Assembly (NCBI GenBank): GCA_024684065.1
Contig: JAIKXO010000223.1
Span: forward strand, 1 to 7,137
DNA length: 7,137 nt
Origin: Lachnospiraceae bacterium
GTDB lineage: Bacteria; Bacillota_A; Clostridia; Lachnospirales; Lachnospiraceae
Direction: 5' to 3'
Below are positions 1-6,924 of the stretch, piece by piece. Each line of letters opens with the position of its first letter. The stretch's first letter is position 1. The position numbers were made by a program, and so were the translations under genes. The notes under the pieces are model-generated. The model saw nothing but the letters and a program-made list of their open reading frames with translations, was not told the origin of the DNA and ran no database searches.

Positions 1-1
1 A

Positions 2-193
2 ATCGGCATCACGCTTGATGAGCATGGCTGGGCGGATGTTTCTGAATTGATCGCAGGGGTGAGCAAGACACATCCGTCGAGTATGGAGGATCTTGAACGG
101 ATCGTGGCTGAAGATGATAAGCAGAGATATTCTTTTAATTATGAGATAAATGCTGCTCTTTTCAAATACGGACAGCCAATCTTAGGTGAGTAA
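2..193 (+). pseudogene. kptA: RNA 2'-phosphotransferase (KptA/Tpt1 family), 3' part only, apparently truncated
   Basis: The open frame enters from the left edge and gives 63 residues before a TAA stop. The segment [13 protein letters not shown] (about residues 5-17 of the visible part) and, about 27 residues later, the segment [11 protein letters not shown] match the N-terminal winged-helix lobe of KptA/Tpt1. In that family these enzymes use NAD+ to remove a 2'-phosphate from RNA, releasing ADP-ribose 1'',2''-cyclic phosphate. The Arg of DDKQR corresponds to a conserved catalytic Arg; the upstream Arg-His pair would lie outside the window. Family members are about 180 residues long and continue with an IRAxQGHS segment and an ADP-ribosyltransferase-like lobe. 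Here only about 17 unrelated residues follow DKQRYSFN before the stop. A different frame at 163-189 reads QIRTANLR then stop, which may be a relic of the IRA segment. I infer a frameshift and/or deletion. A divergent short protein cannot be excluded. Confidence 0.62.
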
Positions 194-200
194 TCTTAGC

Positions 201-246
201 GGAGTGGATTTGTCGCATGACAAACGACCACTCCTCTTTCATTTTT
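201..246 (+). terminator. Probable intrinsic terminator after the kptA-like gene
   Basis: GGAGTGG (201-207) pairs perfectly with CCACTCC (228-234). Inside it TTTGTC (209-214) pairs with GACAAA (219-224) around a GCAT loop, with a small asymmetric internal bulge between the two helices. TCTTTCATTTTT follows. The T-tract is interrupted, so termination may be partial. It would separate the kptA remnant from the ADP-ribosylglycohydrolase gene that starts 44 bases further on. Confidence 0.6.
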
Positions 247-289
247 CGATAAACTTGAATCATCAAGAACAGCAAAGGAGGATGTAAGT

Positions 290-1120
290 ATGTACGGAGC
301 AATTTTAGGAGATATCATCGGCAGCAGATTCGAGTTTGACAGAGGCGGAAAGACGAAAGACTTCGAGCTTCTGACACTTGAGGATAAGTTTACAGACGAC
401 AGCGTTATGACAGTTGCTGTGGCAGATGCGCTTTTGGGAGTATCGGCAGAGGCTGATGAGGCTGAGGTAAGGACAGCACTGATCAAGTCTATGCAGAAAT
501 GGGGGAATAGGTATCCCTGGGCAGGTTACGGTCAGAAGTTTATTTTATGGCTTGGGGATAAAGATCCAAAGCCCTATGGGAGCTGGGGTAATGGTTCTGC
601 TATGAGAGTTTCATCTGTTGGGTGGCTGTACAACACGCTGGATGAGACAAGGAGAATTGCCAGACTTTCGGCTGAAGTATCCCATAATCATCCTGAGGGT
701 GTTAAGGGGGCAGAGTGTACGGCAGCGGTGATCTTTCTGTCACGTACCGGTGTTACCAAAGAAGATATAGCAGAGTACATTGACCGAGAGTTCGGATACG
801 ATTATTCAGAGTCTCTGGATGAGATGCGTGCAAGGCATCGTCATGTGGAATCCTGCCAGGATTCCCTTCCCAAGGCACTCAGGAGCTTCTTTGATGGCGA
901 GTCTTATGAAGATGTGGTTCGTAATGCGGTTTCTCTCGGAGGGGATACAGATACGCTGGCTGCGATCGCGGGGGCTATGGGAGAAGCGTTTTACGGAATG
1001 CCGGATGAGCTTAAGGTTGAAGCGAAGAAAAGAGTCGGGGAAGATATGGCTGAGGTTATGAATCGATTTGATGAGGAGCTGGCAGCTACAAAGCCGTCTT
1101 TGCGGGCTGCCTTCAGATGA
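290..1120 (+). CDS. ADP-ribosylglycohydrolase family protein (ARH/DraG-like)
   Basis: This 276-residue protein is a complete member of the ADP-ribosylglycohydrolase family (PF03747), all-alpha enzymes that use two Mg ions to cleave ADP-ribose from proteins, nucleic acids or small molecules. Visible family motifs are the N-terminal GAILGDIIGSRFE (residues 3-15), the metal-binding FTDDS (34-38), GNGSAMR (100-106), SHNHPEG in the middle, and the C-terminal metal-binding GGDTDT (217-222, Asp219 and Asp221). No key metal ligand appears to be missing, so it should be active, but the substrate (Arg-, Ser- or nucleic acid-linked ADP-ribose) cannot be read from the sequence. The ATG is chosen because AAAGGAGG (274-281) lies 8 bases upstream and the conserved N-terminus begins at residue 3. 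No convincing promoter is visible between the upstream terminator and this gene, so it may depend on read-through. The gene preceding it is a kptA-like remnant, another ADP-ribose-related function. It is soluble, with no signal peptide. Confidence 0.93.
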   Translation: MYGAILGDIIGSRFEFDRGGKTKDFELLTLEDKFTDDSVMTVAVADALLGVSAEADEAEVRTALIKSMQKWGNRYPWAGYGQKFILWLGDKDPKPYGSWGNGSAMRVSSVGWLYNTLDETRRIARLSAEVSHNHPEGVKGAECTAAVIFLSRTGVTKEDIAEYIDREFGYDYSESLDEMRARHRHVESCQDSLPKALRSFFDGESYEDVVRNAVSLGGDTDTLAAIAGAMGEAFYGMPDELKVEAKKRVGEDMAEVMNRFDEELAATKPSLRAAFR

Positions 1121-1195
1121 ACCGGAGGGGGCAGTCCGAAATTGCCGTGCATCTCTGCATATGGATCATAAACACAAATAAAACACAATTAGGTG

Positions 1196-1224
1196 TTGAC
1201 ATAGTGCATTCAGGGTGGTATTTT
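1196..1224 (+). promoter_or_regulatory. Sigma-A-type promoter of the hrcA operon
   Basis: A perfect -35 box TTGACA (1196-1201) is followed after 17 bases by the -10 box TATTTT (1219-1224). An A-rich stretch (about 1168-1190) just upstream could act as an UP element. The predicted transcript would start near 1231, so the CIRCE operator at 1237 lies at the very beginning of the mRNA leader, the usual arrangement for HrcA repression. Confidence 0.82.
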
Positions 1225-1236
1225 ATTACATAGATA

Positions 1237-1263
1237 TTAGCACTCTATCAAGTTGAGTGCTAA
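1237..1263 (+). promoter_or_regulatory. CIRCE operator (HrcA binding site)
   Basis: The sequence is TTAGCACTC, nine spacer bases (TATCAAGTT), then GAGTGCTAA. Both arms match the CIRCE consensus exactly and are perfect reverse complements. In many bacteria HrcA dimers bind CIRCE and repress chaperone operons until heat or unfolded proteins titrate GroEL, which HrcA needs for activity. Here it sits between the predicted transcription start and the hrcA start codon (17 bases before the ATG), so it would also form a 9-bp hairpin in the leader mRNA. It is the only CIRCE I see in the window, so the four-gene operon appears to be controlled from this one site. Confidence 0.97.
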
Positions 1264-1280
1264 CAACCAGGCAGGGCATC

Positions 1281-2312
1281 ATGGAATTAAGCGACAGAAA
1301 GAAAACAATCTTATTAGCAATAATAAAGACTTACCTTGAAACCGGAGAGCCTGTCGGTTCCAGAACGATTTCAAAGTATTCGGATCTGAATCTCAGTTCG
1401 GCCACGATCAGAAATGAGATGTCGGATCTTGAGGATATGGGATATATCATCCAGCCCCATACTTCTTCAGGCAGGATCCCGTCAGACAAAGGCTACAGGT
1501 TCTACGTTGACCAGCTTATGGCCGATAAGGAGCGCGAAGTCAACGACATGAAGGAGATCCTTATTGAAAAGGCGGATAAGATGGAGCGGATGTTAAAGCA
1601 GGTCGCAAGATCGCTTTCGGTGAACACCAATTACGCGGCCATGATATCTGCTCCCCAGTATCATAGAAATAAGCTTAAATTCCTTCAGCTCTCAAGGATG
1701 AACGACAGCCAGATAGTCGTGGTCATAGTTGTAGAGGGAAATATAATAAAGAACCATATCATAGATGTGGAAATGGAGCTTGATGACGAGACGCTTCTAA
1801 AGCTCAATATCCTTCTTAACACCAACTTAAACGGCCTCAGCATCGAGGAGATCAACCTGGGGATGATCGCAAGAATGAAGGAGCAGGCAGGCATTCACAG
1901 CCAGTTCATATCCGATGTGATAGATGCCGTGGCTGAGGCTATCAAGGCAGATGAGGATCTGGAGATCTATACCAGCGGAGCGAAGAATATCTTCAAGTAT
2001 CCCGAGCTTGCCGATCATGAAAGAGCAAGCGAGATAATAACTGCCTTTGAGGAAAAGAAACAGCTTTCCGATATTGTATATGAGACGCTGTCAAACAGCG
2101 AGGAGCATAAAGGGATCCAGATATATATAGGAGAGGAATCCCCGGTAAAGAACATGAAAGACTGCAGCGTTGTTACCGCAACCTATGAGCTTGAGGAGGG
2201 TATGCAGGGAACTATCGGTATCATAGGACCCAAACGGATGGACTATGGAAAGGTAGTGGATACGCTGAATGCCTTAACGAATCAATTGGACATATTATAT
2301 AAGAAGGAGTGA
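1281..2312 (+). CDS. hrcA: Heat-inducible transcription repressor HrcA
   Basis: The 343-residue protein is HrcA, the DNA-binding repressor of class I heat-shock genes, at the usual family length. The N-terminal winged-helix domain holds GEPVGSRTI (residues 22-30), the recognition region SSATIRNEMSDLEDMGY (39-55) and QPHTSSGRIPSDKGYR (58-73). A central GAF-like dimerisation domain follows, and the conserved C-terminal segment GTIGIIGPKRMDY lies near residues 307-319. I choose the ATG at 1281 because MELSDRKK is the typical HrcA start. An in-frame GTG at 1257 lies inside the CIRCE arm and would add eight non-conserved residues. The ribosome binding site is weak (CAGG and CAGGG at 1268-1276), which fits low-level repressor synthesis. 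It is first in the operon and should repress its own transcription through the CIRCE just upstream. The grpE start follows its stop after only 4 bases, so translation is probably coupled. Confidence 0.97.
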   Translation: MELSDRKKTILLAIIKTYLETGEPVGSRTISKYSDLNLSSATIRNEMSDLEDMGYIIQPHTSSGRIPSDKGYRFYVDQLMADKEREVNDMKEILIEKADKMERMLKQVARSLSVNTNYAAMISAPQYHRNKLKFLQLSRMNDSQIVVVIVVEGNIIKNHIIDVEMELDDETLLKLNILLNTNLNGLSIEEINLGMIARMKEQAGIHSQFISDVIDAVAEAIKADEDLEIYTSGAKNIFKYPELADHERASEIITAFEEKKQLSDIVYETLSNSEEHKGIQIYIGEESPVKNMKDCSVVTATYELEEGMQGTIGIIGPKRMDYGKVVDTLNALTNQLDILYKKE

Positions 2313-2316
2313 GCTT

Positions 2317-3063
2317 ATGGCTAAGGTAGAGATAAAGGAAGAAGAACAGGAAAAAGAGACCGAAGTTCTTGAAAATGCGGAAGAAGAAAAGGAAAACATG
2401 ATTCAGGATGATCCGGAGGATGTCGGGCCTGCCGGTGAAGAAGCCGGAGAAGAAGCAGACAGCGCTGACACTGAGGAGACAGAAGAGGAAGAAGATACAG
2501 AGCCCGAAGAGGAAGAGCCTGAAGAAGAACCTTCGGAAAATGCAGATGAGGCTGATAGCAAGGCTGCGGAAGGGGAAGGAGCCGGTGAAAAGAAAAAGGG
2601 CTTTAAATGGAAGAAGGAAAAGAAGGATAAGCGCGACGAAAAGATAGAAGAACTGACCGACAGAGTAAAGCGCCAGATGGCTGAGTTTGAGAACTTCAGA
2701 AAACGTACGGAAAAGGAAAAAGCTTCGATGTATGAGATGGGTGCGAAATCAGTCATAGAAAAGATGCTTCCTGTCATAGATAACTTTGAGAGGGGTTTAA
2801 GCACTGTTCCTGAAGAGGAAGAGGATTCGCCCTTTACAGAGGGGATGCGCAAGATATATAAGCAGCTTATGACAGAGCTTGAGAATATGGGAGTTAAGCC
2901 GATAGAATGCATCGGAAAGGAGTTTGATCCCAACTACCATAATGCAGTAATGCAGGTTGAGAGCGAGGAATACGAAAGCGGTATTGTCGCCCAGGAAATG
3001 CTTAAGGGCTATACATACAGAGATTCAGTGGTAAGACACAGCATGGTGGCGGTGGTAAGCTAG
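2317..3063 (+). CDS. grpE: GrpE, nucleotide exchange factor of DnaK, with long acidic N-terminal tail
   Basis: The 248-residue protein is GrpE, the dimeric cochaperone that releases ADP from DnaK. The GrpE fold begins near residue 105: a long helix (DEKIEELTDRVKRQMAEFENFRKRTEKEK) leads into a four-helix-bundle region, and the C-terminal beta domain carries the family signature FDPNYHNAVMQV through YTYRDSVVRHSMVAV (203-246). The family is usually about 180-210 residues long, so the tail is unusually large. Residues 1-91 contain 44 Asp/Glu, including runs such as TEEEEDTEPEEEEPEEE, and are followed by a Lys-rich patch (92-107). The tail is presumably disordered and its role is unknown. The ribosome binding site AAGAAGGAG (2301-2309) lies inside the end of hrcA, 7 bases from the ATG. 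Confidence 0.97.
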   Translation: MAKVEIKEEEQEKETEVLENAEEEKENMIQDDPEDVGPAGEEAGEEADSADTEETEEEEDTEPEEEEPEEEPSENADEADSKAAEGEGAGEKKKGFKWKKEKKDKRDEKIEELTDRVKRQMAEFENFRKRTEKEKASMYEMGAKSVIEKMLPVIDNFERGLSTVPEEEEDSPFTEGMRKIYKQLMTELENMGVKPIECIGKEFDPNYHNAVMQVESEEYESGIVAQEMLKGYTYRDSVVRHSMVAVVS

Positions 3064-3104
3064 CAAAGCTTCCATCAGACCCCATTAACCTGACAGATGG
3101 GCAG

Positions 3105-3124
3105 GTAAGCTTAACAGAGCTTAC
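3105..3124 (+). other. Hairpin in the grpE-dnaK intergenic region
   Basis: GTAAGCT (3105-3111) and AGCTTAC (3118-3124) are perfect reverse complements around a six-base loop TAACAG. No T-tract follows, so this is not a normal intrinsic terminator. It lies in a 174-base gap within the operon and could be an mRNA processing or stability element. With a 7-bp stem, chance formation is possible. Confidence 0.4.
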
Positions 3125-3137
3125 TGATCCATATTAT
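3111..3137 (+). promoter_or_regulatory. Possible internal promoter upstream of dnaK
   Basis: TTAACA (3111-3116, one mismatch to TTGACA) is followed by TATTAT (3132-3137, one mismatch to TATAAT), but the spacer is only 15 bases. With TATATA (3135-3140) as the -10 box the spacer would be 18. The -35 candidate overlaps the hairpin in this gap. A secondary start giving extra dnaK-dnaJ mRNA without hrcA is plausible but unproven. Confidence 0.25.
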
Positions 3138-3141
3138 ATAG

Positions 3142-5142
<2,001 letters not shown>

Positions 5143-5170
5143 AACTTAGCCTACTGTATATTGCGTTTAC

Positions 5171-5176
5171 TATAAT
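5171..5176 (+). promoter_or_regulatory. Possible -10 box of an internal promoter before dnaJ
   Basis: A perfect TATAAT hexamer lies in the 162-base dnaK-dnaJ gap. The best -35 candidate, TTAGCC (5146-5151), is poor and 19 bases away, and there is no TGn extension. If used, transcription would start near 5183 and the leader would include the strong hairpin at 5233-5263. This may be chance in an A/T-rich gap. Confidence 0.25.
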
Positions 5177-5232
5177 TAAGGAAAGAGCGGTAAATCTGTT
5201 CTTGCGTAAATTGATCGGTTTGATATTAAAGA

Positions 5233-5263
5233 GGGAAAGCTGCGCGTGAAACGCGGCTTTCCC
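5233..5263 (+). other. Stable hairpin between dnaK and dnaJ
   Basis: GGGAAAGCTGCG (5233-5244) pairs with CGCGGCTTTCCC (5252-5263): 12 bp with one G-U pair, around the loop CGTGAAA. It is GC-rich and should be very stable, but it is followed by AAAGTAGTC rather than a T-tract, so it is not a standard terminator. It ends 41 bases before the dnaJ ATG. A role in protecting the 3' end of a processed dnaK mRNA, or in lowering dnaJ expression relative to dnaK, is inferred from position. Confidence 0.65.
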
Positions 5264-5304
5264 AAAGTAGTCTGAAAGAAAAACGGATTTGGAAAGGCAG
5301 AGAC

Positions 5305-6456
5305 ATGGCAGAGTCAAAAAGAGATTATTATGAGGTTCTTGGGGTAGATAAGAATGCAGATGATGCAGCCTTGAAAAAAGCATATAGAGCACTCGCCAAA
5401 AAGTATCACCCGGATATGAACCCGGATAATCCTGAAGCTGAAAAGAAGTTTAAGGAAGCGAGCGAGGCATACGCTGTTCTGAGCGATCCGGATAAGAGGA
5501 GGCAGTATGACCAGTTCGGCCATGCGGCCTTTGAGAACGGCGGCGCCGGCGGATTTGGCGGTTTTGACTTTAACTCCATGGACTTTACGGATATTTTCGG
5601 AGACATCTTCGGAGATCTGTTCGGAGGCGGACGAAGCAGGAGGAGCGGTTCCTATAGTGGTCCCATGAAAGGGGCCAATGTCAGGACTAGCGTCCGGATT
5701 ACCTTTAATGAAGCGGTTTTCGGCTGTGACAAGGAGCTGGATCTGAACCTTAAGGAAACCTGTAAGAAATGTAACGGATCCGGTGCCAAGCCGGGAACAA
5801 CCCCGGAGACCTGTTCAAAATGCGGAGGCAAGGGTCAGGTTGTCATGACACAGCAGACGCTTTTCGGTATGATGCAGAATGTACAGACCTGTCCGGACTG
5901 CAGAGGAACCGGAAAGGTTATCAGGGACAAGTGTCCGGACTGCCACGGAAACGGCTATATTTCCGAGAGGAAGAAGATTCAGGTAAGCATTCCGGCGGGT
6001 ATTGACAATGGACAGAGCGTCCGTATCCGTGAGAAGGGCGAACCCGGGGTCAACGGGGGTCCGAGAGGAGACCTTTTGGTGGAAGTGGTCGTTCAAAGGC
6101 ATGAGATATTCCAGAGGCAGGATATGAATATATTCTCATCCGCGCCGATCTCCTATGCGCAGGCGGCTCTCGGAGGAGAGGTCCTCATTGATACGATAGA
6201 CGGAAAGGTCGCTTACGAGGTTAAGCCCGGGACGCAGACCGATACCAGGGTAAGGCTTAAGGGCAAGGGAGTTCCTTCCTTAAGAAACAAACAGGTCAGG
6301 GGAGACCACTATGTGACACTGGTAGTGCAGGTGCCTACAAAGCTCAACGGAGAGGCTAAGGATCTGTTAAAGAGGTTTGATGAGGTAACGGGGAACAGCC
6401 TGCATTCAACGGATGACTACAGAGATAAGAAAAGAAAGGGATTCTTCAGCAAGTAA
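5305..6456 (+). CDS. dnaJ: Molecular chaperone DnaJ (Hsp40, type I)
   Basis: The 383-residue protein is a complete type I DnaJ, which delivers unfolded clients to DnaK and stimulates its ATPase. The J domain (about 6-71) holds the essential HPD motif at 35-37 and ends in [10 protein letters not shown] Gly/Phe-rich linker (79-109) contains repeated DIFGD-like units. The zinc-binding domain has all four CxxCxGxG repeats: CKKCNGSG (153), CSKCGGKG (170), CPDCRGTG (196) and CPDCHGNG (210), so both zinc sites are intact. The C-terminal substrate-binding and dimerisation domains follow, ending in KKRKGFFSK. The start is supported by GGAAAGG (5291-5297), a moderate ribosome binding site 7 bases upstream, and by the typical DYYEVLGV N-terminus. 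It is the last gene of the operon. No prmA or rRNA methylase gene follows, unlike in many Bacillus and Clostridium relatives. Confidence 0.99.
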   Translation: MAESKRDYYEVLGVDKNADDAALKKAYRALAKKYHPDMNPDNPEAEKKFKEASEAYAVLSDPDKRRQYDQFGHAAFENGGAGGFGGFDFNSMDFTDIFGDIFGDLFGGGRSRRSGSYSGPMKGANVRTSVRITFNEAVFGCDKELDLNLKETCKKCNGSGAKPGTTPETCSKCGGKGQVVMTQQTLFGMMQNVQTCPDCRGTGKVIRDKCPDCHGNGYISERKKIQVSIPAGIDNGQSVRIREKGEPGVNGGPRGDLLVEVVVQRHEIFQRQDMNIFSSAPISYAQAALGGEVLIDTIDGKVAYEVKPGTQTDTRVRLKGKGVPSLRNKQVRGDHYVTLVVQVPTKLNGEAKDLLKRFDEVTGNSLHSTDDYRDKKRKGFFSK

Positions 6457-6462
6457 GGATTA

Positions 6463-6765
6463 TCAGAGGGTGATGCCTTTCTGTGCGGGGAAGCTGAATA
6501 TCCAGTACTTTTTCAGAAAGAAGGTTATCGTCTCGTCATATTCGAGGCGGTACGGCGGAAGAAGAACAAGACCTACCGGGGTTTTTTTCACCCGGTAGTT
6601 CTTTTTTTCACACAGATACGAGGCAAACTTATCGGTTACGAGCCGGATATATATTTCGGTAACGTCGAAATCAGAGTTATTGCTCTGTGCGACTTCGACG
6701 GAGATGTTTAACCGTCTCTTTTTTTCCATATATCTGACAAGATCGTCGGTGTAGATGAATTCCAT
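6463..6765 (-). CDS. Conserved-looking small protein of unknown function, convergent with dnaJ
   Basis: A 100-residue protein is read on the minus strand; I do not recognise its family. It starts MEFIYTDDLVRYMEKK, has a mixed charged and beta-like middle (DVTEIYIRLVTDKFASYL), a short basic stretch (KKNYRVKKTPVG) and a hydrophobic/aromatic end (TFFLKKYWIFSF). There is no signal peptide or clear membrane helix and only one Cys, so a soluble protein is likely. The ATG at 6765 is chosen because AAGGAG (6783-6778) precedes it by 12 bases. An in-frame TTG at 6795 overlaps the -10 box of the predicted promoter and would lie upstream of the transcript start. Its stop is 6 bases from the dnaJ stop. 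The coding sequence contains the likely terminator of the chaperone operon, which imposes two A7 runs on its codons. The promoter, ribosome binding site and protein-like composition support a real gene. Confidence 0.7.
   Translation of the reverse strand: MEFIYTDDLVRYMEKKRRLNISVEVAQSNNSDFDVTEIYIRLVTDKFASYLCEKKNYRVKKTPVGLVLLPPYRLEYDETITFFLKKYWIFSFPAQKGITL
6573..6608 (+). terminator. Intrinsic terminator of the hrcA-grpE-dnaK-dnaJ operon, inside a convergent gene
   Basis: CTACCGGG (6573-6580) pairs perfectly with CCCGGTAG (6591-6598) around a 10-base loop that itself holds seven T. After one mismatch, AAGA (6568-6571) can also pair with TCTT (6600-6603). TTCTTTTTTT follows (6599-6608). This is the strongest intrinsic terminator in the window and the only one seen downstream of dnaJ. 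It lies about 117 bases past the dnaJ stop, within the minus-strand gene at 6463-6765. In the opposite direction the stem has no T-tract after it, so it should act mainly on rightward transcription. Confidence 0.87.
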
Positions 6766-6777
6766 GCTTAGGGCTCT

Positions 6778-6783
6778 CTCCTT
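6778..6783 (-). promoter_or_regulatory. Ribosome binding site of the minus-strand gene
   Basis: Read on the minus strand this is AAGGAG, part of AAGGAGAGAG, 12 bases before the ATG at 6765. The spacing is slightly long. It lies inside the frame that would be opened by a TTG at 6795, which argues for the later ATG start. Confidence 0.6.
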
Positions 6784-6794
6784 ATTGTGTTGCA

Positions 6795-6823
6795 ATTATA
6801 GCATAATTTCTCTATACTGTAAG
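6795..6823 (-). promoter_or_regulatory. Extended -10 promoter of the minus-strand gene
   Basis: On the minus strand CTTACA (6823-6818, four of six to TTGACA) is followed after 17 bases by TATAAT (6800-6795), a perfect -10 box preceded by TGC, the extended -10 signature. Transcription would start near 6788, leaving a short leader with the ribosome binding site. This is a convincing sigma-A promoter directed at the gene starting at 6765. Confidence 0.75.
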
Positions 6824-6854
6824 CATAGGACGGTAAAAGTTACTGTTCAGTCAG

Positions 6855-6879
6855 GAACCACGCATATACTTCGTGGTTC
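6855..6879. repeat. Perfect inverted repeat (hairpin) in the divergent intergenic region
   Basis: GAACCACG (6855-6862) and CGTGGTTC (6872-6879) are perfect reverse complements around a nine-base spacer CATATACTT. It lies between two divergent genes, 32 bases upstream of the -35 box of the minus-strand promoter and 45 bases before the plus-strand ATG. No T-tract follows on either side, so it is not a typical terminator. It could be an operator for a dimeric regulator, a leader hairpin of the rightward mRNA, or a dispersed intergenic repeat. I see no second copy in the window. Confidence 0.55.
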
Positions 6880-6924
6880 GGGCAGGTAATGTAAATATAG
6901 CCAACAGCACATCGGAGGCGGTAA

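Noticed and set aside
248..268. Small palindrome CTTGA-ATCA-TCAAG and a TAAACT -10-like box before the ADP-ribosylglycohydrolase gene
   Set aside because: The stem is only 5 bp and no acceptable -35 box lies at the right distance, so no promoter or operator is supported.
1104..1137. Imperfect hairpin GGGCTGCC / GGCAGTCC around the end of the ADP-ribosylglycohydrolase gene
   Set aside because: It has an 18-base loop, one G-U pair and no T-tract; too weak to call a terminator.
1257..1280. In-frame GTG at 1257 as an earlier hrcA start
   Set aside because: It lies inside the CIRCE right arm, has no ribosome binding site, and would add eight residues not seen in HrcA proteins; MELSDRKK at 1281 is the typical start.
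2403..2933. 176-codon open frame antisense to grpE, very Ser-rich
   Set aside because: Its composition is the direct reverse complement of the Glu-rich grpE codons (GAA/GAG give TTC/CTC and Ser codons in another frame). It has no promoter or ribosome binding site.
6477..6520. CTTTCTG / CAGAAAG inverted repeat shortly after dnaJ
   Set aside because: The 7-bp arms are 30 bases apart with no T-tract; the hairpin at 6573-6608 is a far better terminator.
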